64,000 nucleotides of DNA from Devosia sp. 67-54 (GCF_001899075.1 NZ_MKVA01000011.1:744001-808000), one strand, 5' to 3'; positions 46,348 through 55,565 are shown, numbered from the stretch's first letter. The notes: generated by a model from the sequence alone, not told the origin. Program-made: numbers and translations.

Positions 46348-46716
46348 CTATTCCCGATGCACGTAGAGCGTCACCGAATTGCCGCTGATGGTGATGTTGG
46401 TGACGTCGTCGGCGCGAAAGCCGCTGCGCGCCAGCGCCTTGGCCAGCACCGGGTTGGCGCCGATGGTCTTGCCCAGGCCCGAGGCATTGCCGAAATCGAG
46501 CGGCCCGATGCCCATGCAGAACGGCATGACGTGTACCCGCGTCTTGGGCCCGATCGCCCGCACCGTTTCCTTGCGCACGATGCGGTGGCTCATCATGTCG
46601 AGCGCGCTCTCGCATTGCGCCACGAGGTGCGGCGGCGAGTTGATGGCAAGGGCCGGCGCGGCGGGCAGCACCAGGCCGGCGGCCAGCAGGGCGGCGAAAG
46701 CGGGGGATCTGAACAT
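46348..46716 (-). CDS. Small secreted protein of unknown function
   Basis: A 122-aa protein with a signal peptide MFRSPAFAALLAAGLVLPAA then PALA (cleavage near residue 24). The mature part contains two cysteines (about 35 and 67) and the stretches SHRIVRKETVRAIG and GFRADDVTNITISGNSVTLYV, the latter resembling a small alpha/beta domain. No family was recognised. GGAG precedes ATG 46716. It faces away from the SRP RNA gene. Confidence 0.7.
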   Translation of the reverse strand: MFRSPAFAALLAAGLVLPAAPALAINSPPHLVAQCESALDMMSHRIVRKETVRAIGPKTRVHVMPFCMGIGPLDFGNASGLGKTIGANPVLAKALARSGFRADDVTNITISGNSVTLYVHRE

Positions 46717-46804
46717 CGCGGACTCCGTGGATTTCTGCCTTAACGCCCAATCTGCCACATTGGCTCATCGCCGCCGCGTTAATTCGCGGAAAGCCGCCCG
46801 CCCC

Positions 46805-46833
46805 TTGCACCCGCCGCGCTTTTCACCGATATA
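46805..46833 (+). promoter_or_regulatory. Promoter of the SRP RNA gene
   Basis: TTGCAC (46805-46810), a 17-base spacer and GATATA (46828-46833) end 5 bases before the RNA 5' stem. This fits a housekeeping sigma factor promoter. Confidence 0.6.
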
Positions 46834-46838
46834 CCGGC

Positions 46839-46936
46839 GCGAGAGGTTGGCGCGGACGTGTTCCTCGCCAACCGGGTCAGGTCCGGAAGGAAGCAGCCCC
46901 AACGAGACCTTCACGGGTCGTTGCCAGCCTCTCGCC
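46839..46936 (+). ncRNA. ffs: Signal recognition particle RNA (4.5S type)
   Basis: A short bacterial SRP RNA of about 97 bases. The Ffh-binding core GGTCAGGTCCGGAAGGAAGC is at about 46875-46894, and the symmetric-loop partner follows the GNRA-like cap. The ends GCGAGAGG (46839-46846) and CCTCTCGC (46928-46935) close the long stem. It guides membrane and secreted proteins with Ffh/FtsY. Confidence 0.93.
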
Positions 46937-46947
46937 TTCCCCTCGCT

Positions 46948-47385
46948 TTACTGGATCTGGGCCCAGAGCGGATCGAGCCGCTTTTTGGCGAGCGGCGGCA
47001 CGTTCACCGCCTTGGCGGCGGCGAGATTGGCTGGCGGCGCATCGCCCACCAGCACCAGCGCCACCATGCCCAGGCCGAAATGCGGCACGCAGCGCACGCC
47101 ATAGACGCCGGGCACGGTGAAGGTCACCGTCACGTCCTGGCTGATCTGGCCCTTGATCGGCGTCGCCCCGTCCGGCAGCATGCCCGGAATGGTCTGCGCG
47201 TCGTGGCCCTTGTCCTTGGCGACGAAATGCACGGTATCGCCCACCGCCACCCTGGTCAGCGGCGGCTCGAACACCATCGCCCCGTCGGGGCCCTTGTTGA
47301 GCATGTCGACTTCGAATTCCGCCGCGCCGGCAAGGGCGGTGGAGGCGGCGAGGAGAACGAGCGCGGAGATTATTGTGCGGACCAT
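46948..47385 (-). CDS. Pseudoazurin (periplasmic blue copper protein)
   Basis: A 145-aa cupredoxin with a signal peptide ending AGA-AE at about 22. The type 1 copper ligands are His61 (KGHDAQT), Cys99, His102 and Met107 (CVPHFGLGM). Their spacing of 38, 3 and 5 residues equals that of classical pseudoazurins. It carries single electrons between periplasmic partners, classically from a bc1 complex to nitrite reductase. Here it sits behind a cytochrome c and a Tat flavoprotein. The start overlaps the cytochrome gene by 16 bases (47370-47385), showing coupling. Confidence 0.92.
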   Translation of the reverse strand: MVRTIISALVLLAASTALAGAAEFEVDMLNKGPDGAMVFEPPLTRVAVGDTVHFVAKDKGHDAQTIPGMLPDGATPIKGQISQDVTVTFTVPGVYGVRCVPHFGLGMVALVLVGDAPPANLAAAKAVNVPPLAKKRLDPLWAQIQ

Positions 47386-47903
47386 GTGGGCATCGGCTGT
47401 TTCATGAAATTGACCTGGATATAGGCGACGAGGGCCTTGAGCTCGTCCTCGCTGTAGGCGCCGCTGACCAGCGTCCCGGAGGGCGCGGGGCCGAGCGGGT
47501 TGCCATAGCACGCGACCTCGCTGTAGGCGCCCTTCAGCCACGCCGGCATACGCGTCTCGGGCATGCCGCATTCGGCGATCTGCAGCATGGTGTCGGGATC
47601 GAGCCCCGAGGTCCTGAGGTTCGGGCCGGCCGGGAAGTCGGGACTATGCCCGCCCTGCCCATTGGTGCCGTGGCAATTGTAACAGGCGGCATCCTGCCAG
47701 ATGTGCTTGCCGGCGGCGAGAATATCGGCGTCGGACGCGGCGGCGATCGGGGCGCTGGAGGCGCTCGATGCCGCTGCGCTGGACGCCGATGCACTGGACG
47801 CCGACGAGGCGTCTTCACCGATCACCGGCACTGCGAGGCCGATGCCGAACAGCGCCAGCACGACGGCGAAGGGGGCGGTGCGCAAGGCGAGCTTGGACAA
47901 CAT
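47370..47903 (-). CDS. Periplasmic c-type cytochrome
   Basis: A 177-aa monohaem cytochrome c. It has an N-terminal signal or anchor (about 8-27), then a 25-residue Ala/Ser linker ([15 protein letters not shown]), then the haem site CYNCH (Cys74, Cys77, His78). Met residues in MPETRMP are axial-ligand candidates. The fold resembles the cytochrome subunits attached to periplasmic dehydrogenases. It lies between the flavoprotein and pseudoazurin genes, all on the minus strand, and probably relays electrons from the flavoprotein. Confidence 0.9.
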   Translation of the reverse strand: MLSKLALRTAPFAVVLALFGIGLAVPVIGEDASSASSASASSAAASSASSAPIAAASDADILAAGKHIWQDAACYNCHGTNGQGGHSPDFPAGPNLRTSGLDPDTMLQIAECGMPETRMPAWLKGAYSEVACYGNPLGPAPSGTLVSGAYSEDELKALVAYIQVNFMKQPMPTWSAQ

Positions 47904-47963
47904 GATGACCTTTCGTTTCGAGGCGCCGGCGGAGCATCGCCCCGCCGGCCGAGGGCGACCGAC

Positions 47964-50021
47964 TCAGGAGTCCTGGCCCAGCACTGCGTGGGTCGCGGCC
48001 ATGTAGCCCTCGACTGCGGCCCGGCCGATGCCGTGCTGGCTGCCGCCGCCGCTGGCCTCGCCCCCGGCATAGAGCCCCGGGATGACGTTGCCCTCGAGAT
48101 CCACCACCTGTGCGTTGCCGTCGATCCTCAGCCCGCCATAGGAGTCGTTGACGGTGACCGGCATCAGCGCGGCGTAGAATGGCGCCTTGTCGATCTTGTG
48201 CAGCTTCGGCTTGCCGAACTCCTCGTCTTTGCCGGCGTCGGCCGCGGCATTGTACTTGGCGACGGTCTCTTCGAGATGCGTCAGGTGCATGTGCTGGTAC
48301 TGGTTGCCGATGACCATGCGCGCCAGCTCTGCCAACGTGTCGGCCTTGAAGAAGTTGCCGTCCGGCGGATCGGCGATATAGGGATGCCGGATCTCCCAGC
48401 CATTCTCGTCCACCGCCGCCTGGTCGAAGATCGCCCAGATCGGCCCGGCCGTGTAGTCCGGGCCGCGCGACCCTTCGTTCATCGCCAGCGCCGCGGAATG
48501 CATGCCGCTATAGACGTAGGTGTTGCGCACATGCGCGATGCTCGAATTGTTCCAGTCGAGGGCCTTGAACGGCTTGTTGGTGCCCGCCTGCCCGGGCGGA
48601 TAGGTAGCGCCGAGCAGCGCCTCCTGCATCACCGAGCTTTCGTCGTAGAAGCGCTGGCCGACCTGGTTGACGGCAATCAGCCATTCGGGATCCACCGGCA
48701 CGCCCGCCGCCCTGACGAACAGGAAGGCCGGATGGCCGGGGAAGGTCGCATCATAGACCGAGGACGTGCCGACTTTCATCTGCACCCGCGGCGCGCCGAG
48801 CGTGTGATCCTTGCCCTGGTAGAGCCCGGCCAGCGCCGCGCCCGCCTTCATGCCGGCAATGATGCCGCTCGCATCCTCGTTGCGTTCGCCCATGACGGCG
48901 ATCGAATACTGGAACGATGGTTCGCGCAGGCGCGGATCGAACATCGTACGGAAGTTGACGTTGCCCATCCAGCCGCCGGTGCCGACGATCACGCCCTTGC
49001 GGGCCCGGATGCGGATCATCGGCTTCTTCTCGTCGACATTGCCGTTCTGCCACCAGCTTTCCAGCCGCTCGCCGGTCTGCGGATTGAGCCGCGGCGTATA
49101 GCTGGCAGTGACCCCGATGACGCGTCCGCCCGGTTCGCGGATGATCTCGTCCATGTGCCGGTTGAGCATGAATTGCACGCCCTTCTTGCGGGCGCTGTAT
49201 TCGAGCGGACGGGCGACGGCCCAGCCACCGAACACATAGCCGGGGGCGCCGAAGGCGCTGGCCGAGGGGGCCGGCGGCCAATACATCGGATTGAACGGCG
49301 AGCTCTTTTCGTTGTCCGGGTCGCCCGCATCTTCCCGCGTCACGGTACCGGCCTCGATATCGGTCTTGTCGCCGAGTTTGAGGATGGCCCAGGGGGCGCG
49401 TGCCTTGCTCATGCCGCTGCCCAGATTCGAGCCGGTGATGCGCGACCAGCGCACATAATTGTCGGACAGGAATTGCCGCACCACGGCGGCATGGTCCGCC
49501 CAGCTCCGCAGCAGCGCCGGATCGTTGTAGCGGTATTCCGTCACGCAATTGTCGGCCATCACCGACCAGTCCGTCATGTCCTGGAACAGCGTTTCGACAT
49601 CGTCGGTGACTTCTTCCGGCGGCAGCACGGGTTTGCCCAGGCCGAGGTTTTCCGGATCGGTGCCGAGCCGGTCGCGCTCCTGCACCCAATCGCCGCCGCC
49701 CAGCGACACCCAGCCGCCGGAGTGGGCCATCTTGCCGCCGACATCGTAGTTCTGGTCGATCACCAGCACCGAGGCGCCGAGGTCGCGCGCCCGCACGGCG
49801 GCCGGCAGGCCGGTGCCGCCGCTGCCGCAGATCACCACATCCACCTCGTAGTCCCAATGCTCGTTGCGCATGTCGCCCGGCGCCGCCTCGGCGGCGGTGG
49901 CAAGGCCGAGGCCGGTGACGCCGACGGCCGCCGCGGCGCCCTTGGCGAAGAAGTCGCGCCGGGAGGTGTCGACGTGATCTTCGTTGTCATCCGCGCTGTG
50001 GGGTGGGTTCGATTTTTTCAT
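47964..50021 (-). CDS. Tat-exported FAD-dependent oxidoreductase (fumarate reductase/ketosteroid dehydrogenase fold)
   Basis: A 685-aa flavoprotein. The twin-arginine signal is TSRRDFFAKGAAAAVG (Arg21-Arg22), with cleavage near AEAAPG (about 48). The FAD P-loop GSGGTG is at 66-71, followed by LVIDQNYDVGGKMAHSGGW. The C-terminal FAD_binding_2 closure is GLYAGGEASGGGSQHGIGRAA. The folded, FAD-loaded protein should act in the periplasm. The substrate is unknown: relatives reduce fumarate or urocanate or dehydrogenate steroids. GAGGTC precedes ATG 50021. It leads an operon with cytochrome c and pseudoazurin and is divergent from a MarR gene. Confidence 0.9.
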   Translation of the reverse strand: MKKSNPPHSADDNEDHVDTSRRDFFAKGAAAAVGVTGLGLATAAEAAPGDMRNEHWDYEVDVVICGSGGTGLPAAVRARDLGASVLVIDQNYDVGGKMAHSGGWVSLGGGDWVQERDRLGTDPENLGLGKPVLPPEEVTDDVETLFQDMTDWSVMADNCVTEYRYNDPALLRSWADHAAVVRQFLSDNYVRWSRITGSNLGSGMSKARAPWAILKLGDKTDIEAGTVTREDAGDPDNEKSSPFNPMYWPPAPSASAFGAPGYVFGGWAVARPLEYSARKKGVQFMLNRHMDEIIREPGGRVIGVTASYTPRLNPQTGERLESWWQNGNVDEKKPMIRIRARKGVIVGTGGWMGNVNFRTMFDPRLREPSFQYSIAVMGERNEDASGIIAGMKAGAALAGLYQGKDHTLGAPRVQMKVGTSSVYDATFPGHPAFLFVRAAGVPVDPEWLIAVNQVGQRFYDESSVMQEALLGATYPPGQAGTNKPFKALDWNNSSIAHVRNTYVYSGMHSAALAMNEGSRGPDYTAGPIWAIFDQAAVDENGWEIRHPYIADPPDGNFFKADTLAELARMVIGNQYQHMHLTHLEETVAKYNAAADAGKDEEFGKPKLHKIDKAPFYAALMPVTVNDSYGGLRIDGNAQVVDLEGNVIPGLYAGGEASGGGSQHGIGRAAVEGYMAATHAVLGQDS

Positions 50022-50171
50022 GACCTCGATCCTCTTCGAATGGGTAGCCGACATCGTCGCGCGGCGGGCCGCGCCAACGATCGGTCCTGATGTCCTGAGG
50101 TGCGGGGAAGGGCTCGCACCGTCTCCTCGATGGCCGCGCGGTCTTTGGCCGCGTCGACATTTTGTTTCGTA

Positions 50172-50214
50172 GCATACAAAGTCCGCCCTGCAAAGATTGT
50201 ATGCAAGCGTACAA
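50172..50214. promoter_or_regulatory. Candidate MarR operators in the flavoprotein-marR divergent region
   Basis: TTGTATGCAAGCGTACAA (50197-50214) is an almost perfect 18-bp palindrome with TTGTATGC/GCGTACAA arms. The half-site GCATACAA recurs at 50172-50179, 25 bases to the left. Both lie in the 260-base region between the divergent starts, where a MarR dimer would control both sides. Confidence 0.6.
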
Positions 50215-50281
50215 TTGTCACGAGAGCTTTACCAGGACGGCTGCACTAAGAGGGCATCGAATCGGCAAGGGCGGGGGACCA

Positions 50282-50767
50282 ATGAGCGACGAGGTAAAGA
50301 CCATTGCGCAGTTCCGCGCCTATGAACGACGCCAGCCGCGCTATCTCGACCATGCCGACCTGCTGTATCTGATGCACGAATTGTCGCGCATCATCAGCGT
50401 GCATTTCGACCGCGTCATGGGCCAGCATCACCTCACCCATTCGCAATGGTGGGCGCTGATGCATGTCTTCGAGCACGAAGGCGCGACGCAGAGCGAGCTC
50501 GCCACGATCATGCAGCTCGGCCGCGCCTCGGCCGGCAGCGTCATCGAGCGGCTCGAGGCCAAGGGCTGGGTCGAGCGCCGGCCGGACCCGCGCGACAACC
50601 GGGTGCGCCGCGTCTATCTGCTCGATGCCGCCGCACCCATCTTCATGCTGATGGTCGAAGAGGGCCAGCGCATCTTCAAGACCTGGCTCGACGGCATCGA
50701 TTCCGACACCGAATCGCTGCTTCTGGCCGGACTTCGCCGGATCCGCGACAACGCCGAAGGTCGTTGA
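50282..50767 (+). CDS. MarR-family transcriptional regulator
   Basis: A 161-aa winged-helix regulator: LMHELSRIISVHFDRVMGQ helix, LTHSQWWALMHVF, the recognition region QSELATIMQLGRASAGSVIERLE and the wing RRPDPRDNRVRRVYLL. It probably senses a small aromatic or phenolic molecule, as many MarR proteins do, and represses the divergent flavoprotein operon. ATG 50282 follows GGGCGGGGGACCA. The TTGTATGC palindromes upstream fit autoregulation. Confidence 0.9.
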   Translation: MSDEVKTIAQFRAYERRQPRYLDHADLLYLMHELSRIISVHFDRVMGQHHLTHSQWWALMHVFEHEGATQSELATIMQLGRASAGSVIERLEAKGWVERRPDPRDNRVRRVYLLDAAAPIFMLMVEEGQRIFKTWLDGIDSDTESLLLAGLRRIRDNAEGR

Positions 50768-50828
50768 AAGCGGCGCACAAGCTGTCACTTGTTTTGCGGT
50801 TCGCCCCCTGGATCGCTATATACTTCTC

Positions 50829-52631
50829 ATGGCCGATGCCCTGTTCCCCGAAAGCGAGATGACGCCGCCCGCGCCGGCGGCGCAGGCGCCCTATCTGGTG
50901 CTGGCGCGCAAATACCGCCCGTCGAGCTTTTCGACGCTGATCGGCCAGGGCGCGATGGTGCAGACGCTGCGCAACGCGTTCAAATCCGGCCGCATTCCGC
51001 ACGCCTTCATGCTCACTGGCATCCGCGGCGTGGGCAAGACCACCACCGCCCGCATCCTCGCCCGCGCCGTCAATTTCGAGGACGAGACCGGCCGCCATCC
51101 GACGCTCGATCTCGACCGCGAGGGCATCCACGACCGCGCCATCATCGAGGGGCGGCACGTCGACGTGGTGGAGATGGACGCCGCCAGCAACACCGGCATC
51201 AACGACATCCGCGAGATCATCGATTCGGTGAAATACGGGCCGGTCTCGGCGCCCTACAAGGTGTACATCATCGACGAGGTGCACATGCTCTCGACGGCGG
51301 CCTTCAACGGGCTGCTGAAGACGCTCGAGGAGCCGCCGCCCTATGTGAAGTTCATTTTCGCCACCACCGAGATCCGCAAGGTGCCGGTGACCATCCTGTC
51401 CCGCTGCATGCGCTTCGATTTGCGCCGCGTGCCGCCGGAGACGATGACCGCGCATCTGGTCGATCTGCTCGGCAAGGAGGGCATCGGCTACGAGCCCGAG
51501 GCGCTGGCCATGATCGTGCGCGCCGGCGAGGGCAGCGTGCGCGACAACCAGTCGCTGCTCGACCAGGCCATCAGCCATGGCGACGGCAGGGTCACCGCCG
51601 CCACCGTCAAGGCCATGCTCGGCCTCGGCGACCGGGCCCGCTCGATCGATCTGTTCGAGGCGCTGATGCGCGGCGACATCGCCCAGGCGCTGGCGCTGCT
51701 GCACGAGCTCTACGACGCCGGCGCCGACCCCGAAACCGTCATCGGCGATCTCGCCGATTTCACCAACCTCGTGACCCGCATCAAGGTGGTGCCGGCGGCG
51801 GCCGACGACGTGTCGCTCACCCCCGACGAGCGCGGCCGCGGCCCCGAGCTGGCGCAGAAGCTGGGCATGCGGGCGCTGAGCCGCGCCTGGCAGATCCTGT
51901 TCAAGGGCATGGACGAGGTGAAGACCGCCGGCAACGGTTTGCAGGCCGCCGAGATGGTGCTGGTGCGCCTCGCTTACGCCAGCGAGCTGCCCAGCCCCGA
52001 CGAGCTCATCGGCAAGCTGCAGAGCGCGCCGACGCCCTCGACCGGCAGCGCCGCGGTGCCGCATCGCGGCGCCATCGGCGGCGGGCCGCAGGCGCCGCGC
52101 AGCTTCGAGGCCGCCCCGCGCTACACTTCGTCGGCGGCGCCGGCGGCCCAGCCTGCGCCGATGCCGCAGCCGCTGCCCACCGCCGCGCCGCAGGCCGGGC
52201 CGGTGGCGCTCGCCAATCCGCGCACCTATCTCGAACTGGTGACGCTGGCCGGCGAGCGCCGCGACATCCTGCTCAAGACCGCGCTCGAGCAGCAGATGCG
52301 GCCGGTCGCCTTCCGCGAGAAATCCATCGAGGTGGCGCTGGTCGAGGGCGCCGACCCCTCCATCATCCAGGTGCTGTCGCGGCGCCTGCGCGAATGGACG
52401 GGCCAGACCTGGGGCGTGTCGGTGTCGACGCGCCGGGCCAATGGCCCGACCCTGCGCGACATCAAGGACCAGCACGCCGAAAAGGCCCGGTCCGAGGCCA
52501 CCGACGATCCGCTGGTGAAGGCCATCCTCGAGCTGTTCCCCGGCGCCACGGTCAAGGTCAGCATGCAGGAGGAGCAGATTCCCGACACGGCCTATGAAGA
52601 TGCATTCCTGGAAGAGCGTGAGGACGAGTGA
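50829..52631 (+). CDS. dnaX: DNA polymerase III subunit gamma/tau
   Basis: The 600-aa clamp-loader ATPase. Walker [11 protein letters not shown] (about 64-73), Walker [10 protein letters not shown], the SRC motif ILSRCMRF and a Pro/Ala linker (about 400-460) before the tau C-terminal domain. The zinc module between Walker A and B normally has four cysteines. Here the stretch [18 protein letters not shown] then [11 protein letters not shown] contains none, as is partly the case in rhizobia. CTATAT 8 bases before ATG 50829 hints at a very short leader. ybaB and recR follow in the usual order. Confidence 0.95.
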   Translation: MADALFPESEMTPPAPAAQAPYLVLARKYRPSSFSTLIGQGAMVQTLRNAFKSGRIPHAFMLTGIRGVGKTTTARILARAVNFEDETGRHPTLDLDREGIHDRAIIEGRHVDVVEMDAASNTGINDIREIIDSVKYGPVSAPYKVYIIDEVHMLSTAAFNGLLKTLEEPPPYVKFIFATTEIRKVPVTILSRCMRFDLRRVPPETMTAHLVDLLGKEGIGYEPEALAMIVRAGEGSVRDNQSLLDQAISHGDGRVTAATVKAMLGLGDRARSIDLFEALMRGDIAQALALLHELYDAGADPETVIGDLADFTNLVTRIKVVPAAADDVSLTPDERGRGPELAQKLGMRALSRAWQILFKGMDEVKTAGNGLQAAEMVLVRLAYASELPSPDELIGKLQSAPTPSTGSAAVPHRGAIGGGPQAPRSFEAAPRYTSSAAPAAQPAPMPQPLPTAAPQAGPVALANPRTYLELVTLAGERRDILLKTALEQQMRPVAFREKSIEVALVEGADPSIIQVLSRRLREWTGQTWGVSVSTRRANGPTLRDIKDQHAEKARSEATDDPLVKAILELFPGATVKVSMQEEQIPDTAYEDAFLEEREDE

Positions 52632-52954
52632 TGGTCGATTTCATGGGCATGATGAAGAAGGCCGAGGAGCTGCAGCGCAAGATGGCCGAGATGCAGGACG
52701 AGGCCGGCCGCGCCACGGTGGAAGGCCGGTCCGGCGGCGGCCTCGTCGTCGTCACCATGAGCGGCAAGGGCGAGCTCAAGGGCCTGAAGATCGATCCGTC
52801 GCTGTTCAAAGAGGACGATGTCGAGGTGCTGGAGGATCTGATCGTCACCGCGCACAACGAAGCCAAGGGCAAGGCCGAGGAGATGATGCAGCGCCGGATG
52901 GCCGAGATGACCCAGGGCCTGCCGTTGCCGCCCGGCATGAAACTGCCGTTCTAA
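52631..52954 (+). CDS. YbaB/EbfC-family nucleoid-associated protein
   Basis: A 107-aa DNA-binding protein that dimerises by long helices: [20 protein letters not shown] at the N-terminus, a beta hairpin ([21 protein letters not shown]) and a C-terminal helix ([20 protein letters not shown]). The dnaX-ybaB-recR order is conserved across bacteria and links it to DNA repair and recombination. Its ATG overlaps the dnaX stop by one base (TGATG); a GTG one codon earlier also exists. Confidence 0.92.
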   Translation: MVDFMGMMKKAEELQRKMAEMQDEAGRATVEGRSGGGLVVVTMSGKGELKGLKIDPSLFKEDDVEVLEDLIVTAHNEAKGKAEEMMQRRMAEMTQGLPLPPGMKLPF

Positions 52955-52959
52955 TAAGG

Positions 52960-53063
52960 GTGAATGGTAAATGGTGAATGGTGAATGGCAGGCCGGCCGG
53001 TGGCGTAGCTGCGGTGTGATGCGGCTGCATGCCGCCATTCACCATTCACTATTCACCATTCAC
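52960..53063. repeat. Heptamer-repeat inverted element between ybaB and recR
   Basis: The left arm 52960-52988 is built of GTGAATG-type heptads (GTGAATGGTAAATGGTGAAT and on). The right arm 53035-53063 is its inverted copy (CCATTCACCATTCACTATTC and on), matching 27 of 29 positions. The 46-base GC-rich centre (ggccggccgg) forms the loop. It leaves only 8 bases before the recR start, so a large RNA hairpin would abut the recR start codon. Confidence 0.75.
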
Positions 53064-53071
53064 GCCACCTG

Positions 53072-53662
53072 ATGGCGTCCGGTCCCGAAATCGAGCAGCT
53101 GATCCAGCTGCTGGCGCGCCTGCCGGGGCTGGGGCCGCGGTCGGCGCGGCGCGCCGTGCTGCACCTGATCAAGAAGAAGGACGCGCTGATGATCCCGCTG
53201 TCGGCGGCGCTCGACCGCGCCGTCGAGACGGTGCGCGTCTGCGAGATCTGCGGGAATGTCGACACGCACTCGCCCTGCGGCATCTGCACCGACCCGCGGC
53301 GGGTGAGCGGCATCCTGATCGTGGTCGAGGATGTCGCCGATGTGTGGGCGCTGGAGCGTGCCGGCGTGGGCGCGGTGAAATATCACGTGCTCGGCGGCGT
53401 GCTGTCGCCGCTCGACGGCGTCGGCCCCGACGATCTGTCGATCGACCAGCTGCTGCAGCGCGCGCCCGATTTCAGCGAGATCGTTCTCGCCATGAACGCC
53501 ACGGTCGAGGGCCAGACCACGGCGCACTACATCACCGACCGGCTCACCGCCTCGGGCGTCAAGATCACCCGCCTCGCCCACGGCGTCCCCGTCGGCGGCG
53601 AGCTCGACTACCTGGACGAGGGCACGCTGAGCCAGGCGCTGAAGGCCCGCACCAGCATGTGA
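53072..53662 (+). CDS. recR: Recombination protein RecR
   Basis: The 196-aa RecFOR-pathway protein that helps load RecA at gaps. N-terminal helix-hairpin-helix ([20 protein letters not shown], about 11-30), a C4 zinc finger ([16 protein letters not shown], about 57-72) and a Toprim domain ([17 protein letters not shown], then the [14 protein letters not shown] motif). ATG 53072 has no good ribosome site and lies 8 bases behind the heptamer hairpin, which may influence its translation. Confidence 0.95.
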   Translation: MASGPEIEQLIQLLARLPGLGPRSARRAVLHLIKKKDALMIPLSAALDRAVETVRVCEICGNVDTHSPCGICTDPRRVSGILIVVEDVADVWALERAGVGAVKYHVLGGVLSPLDGVGPDDLSIDQLLQRAPDFSEIVLAMNATVEGQTTAHYITDRLTASGVKITRLAHGVPVGGELDYLDEGTLSQALKARTSM

Positions 53663-53686
53663 TTTGCAGTCGGCCCGACGGGCGGA

Positions 53687-54175
53687 TCACTTCACTCCGC
53701 GGTCCACGTCGAAGCCGTCGCCGTCGTCCCATTCCTCGGGGTCGAGCACGTCGTCGGGGAGGGGCTCCGAACCGTCGGTCAGCGAGGCTTCGTCGTCCTC
53801 CTCGATGTCTTCCAGCTCGTCGGAATCGGGCGCCAGCGTCTCGCGGTGGTTGCGCGGGTCGTCGTCCACCGACACCTCGTCGAACGCCAGGTCCGGGTCG
53901 CGCTCCATGTCGCCCTGCAGCCGCGCCACTGCTTCGTCGATCTCGCTGAGCAGCGCGGCCGGATCGCCGTCGCCGAAATCGCCGGGAGTGTCGTCGCGCA
54001 ATTGCGCCGCCAGCTCCTTGAGGCGCTCGATGCGTTCGCCCGGCGGCCGGTCGTCGCCGTAGAGCAGCTCCTCGATCTCCGCCTGGCTGATCGGCAGGGC
54101 GGTGAGCATCTGCCCCCAGCCGTCCTGCGCCGTCACGTCCTGCGGCAAAATCCGTCCGGGATGGGCATTGCTCAT
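53687..54175 (-). CDS. Acidic hypothetical protein
   Basis: A 162-aa strongly acidic protein. The N-terminal half has MLTALPISQAEIEELLYGDDRPPGERI broken over about 23-50 and RIERLKELAAQL, probably a short helical domain. The C-terminal half is an Asp/Glu-rich disordered tail (DELEDIEEDDEASLTDG). No enzyme motif, signal or membrane helix is seen. GAGGAGACCACC directly before ATG 54175 fixes the start. Conserved in position near recR in related genomes is possible but unchecked; function unknown. Confidence 0.75.
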   Translation of the reverse strand: MSNAHPGRILPQDVTAQDGWGQMLTALPISQAEIEELLYGDDRPPGERIERLKELAAQLRDDTPGDFGDGDPAALLSEIDEAVARLQGDMERDPDLAFDEVSVDDDPRNHRETLAPDSDELEDIEEDDEASLTDGSEPLPDDVLDPEEWDDGDGFDVDRGVK

Positions 54176-54261
54176 GGTGGTCTCCTCGTTGCCTCCCAAC
54201 GCAACGCTTGACTCCAGCCATGGGTTTCCGCGCCGGCCTCAGGGCCGGCCATGCCGACCGG

Positions 54262-55440
54262 TCATTCGCCGGCGAGACGCTGCCGCTCCGCCGGCTCGTC
54301 GAATTCCATCGAGGCGATGCGCTCGCCACGCCGCGTCACCTTGCCGGAGGAGACGATGATGTCGCCGATATCGTCGCCCGCCTGCCGGAAATGGTTCTGC
54401 AGCTTGCGCACCCGCTCGTCGAGCCGGCCGACATCGCCCAAAAGCTCCATCACTTCCTTCTGGATCTTGTGCGCTTCCTCGCGGATGCGCACGTCGCGCA
54501 GCAGCGCCTGCACCACCTGGATGGAGAGCATCAGCAGCGACGGCGACACGATCACCACCCGCGCCCGCGCCGCCCGCTGCACCACGTCCTCGAAGCGCTC
54601 GTGGATATCGGCGAAGATCGATTCCGACGGCACGAACAGGAACGCGGTGTCCTGCGTCTCGCCGGCGATCAGGTATTTTTCCGCGATCGCCCGGATGTGC
54701 ACCTGCATGTCCTGGCGGAAGCCGAGCGCCGCCACGCGCTGTTCGGCCTCGTTCTGTGCCGCGCCCAGCCGCTGCCAGCTCTCGAGCGGAAACTTGGCGT
54801 CGATCACCAGCGGCGGCGCGTTGTTGGGCATGAAGATCACGCAGTCCGGCCGGCTGTTGTTGCTGAGCGTATGCTGGAAGGCGAAGGCGCCGATCGGCAG
54901 CCCGTCGCCGACGATGCTCTCCATCCGCCCCTGCCCGAAGGCGCCGCGCGTCTGCTTGTTGGCGAGGATCGACTGCAGCCCCACCACGTCCTTGCTCAGC
55001 GAGGTGATGTTGGCCTGCGCCCTGTCGATCACCGCCAGCCGCTCGTTGAGCTTGCCCAGCGAGTCTTCGTTCTTCTTCTGCGTCGCCTCGATCGCCTGGC
55101 CGACCTTCTGGCTCTGCGCGTCGAGCCGCTCGTTGACCAGCCGGGCCAGGTCCGAGGTACGCGAGCCGAAGATCTCGGCCATCGTCTGCATGCGCCCGGT
55201 CATCTCGCTCTGTACCTGCAGCAGATGCGCCAGCGTCTTTTCAGCCTCCTCGGTCTTGCGGCGCGCCGCCTCGGCCGCTTCGGCCTGCGCCGCGGCCTCC
55301 GCCGCCCGCGCTTTGGCCGAGCGCAGCGAGATCACCAGCACCGCCACCAGCAGGGCGGCGACCAGCACCGCCGCCGCGGCATAGGCGGCCACCGCCACGG
55401 TGACCTCGACATCGCCGAGCGAAAACAACAGCTTTTCCAT
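54262..55440 (-). CDS. rmuC: DNA recombination protein RmuC
   Basis: A 392-aa RmuC-family protein thought to limit inversions and act as a restriction-like nuclease. It has an N-terminal membrane helix (VAAYAAAAVLVAALLVAVLVISL, about 17-39), a long coiled coil (about 42-160), and then the RmuC core (ARGAFGQGRMESIVGDGLP pattern, PDCVIFMPNNAPPLVIDAKFPLE, DTAFLFVPSESIFADIHE). The VIDAKFP motif is the nuclease-like site. The ATG is at 55440, divergent from def. Confidence 0.93.
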   Translation of the reverse strand: MEKLLFSLGDVEVTVAVAAYAAAAVLVAALLVAVLVISLRSAKARAAEAAAQAEAAEAARRKTEEAEKTLAHLLQVQSEMTGRMQTMAEIFGSRTSDLARLVNERLDAQSQKVGQAIEATQKKNEDSLGKLNERLAVIDRAQANITSLSKDVVGLQSILANKQTRGAFGQGRMESIVGDGLPIGAFAFQHTLSNNSRPDCVIFMPNNAPPLVIDAKFPLESWQRLGAAQNEAEQRVAALGFRQDMQVHIRAIAEKYLIAGETQDTAFLFVPSESIFADIHERFEDVVQRAARARVVIVSPSLLMLSIQVVQALLRDVRIREEAHKIQKEVMELLGDVGRLDERVRKLQNHFRQAGDDIGDIIVSSGKVTRRGERIASMEFDEPAERQRLAGE

Positions 55441-55565
55441 GCAGCAGAGCCTACCCGATTCGGCTTAACAGGTTCTCGTATTGTTCTTGGCCGGTCAACA
55501 GCCGGTTGACCCCCGCGGCGCAAATACCATATGTGGGCCAAAGCTCCCTGAAAGGCCGAAATTTT

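Noticed and set aside
52960-53063. Possible attachment site or CRISPR-like repeat from GTGAATG heptads
   Set aside because: Repeats are contiguous heptads without spacers, arranged as an inverted pair; no integrase or cas gene is near.
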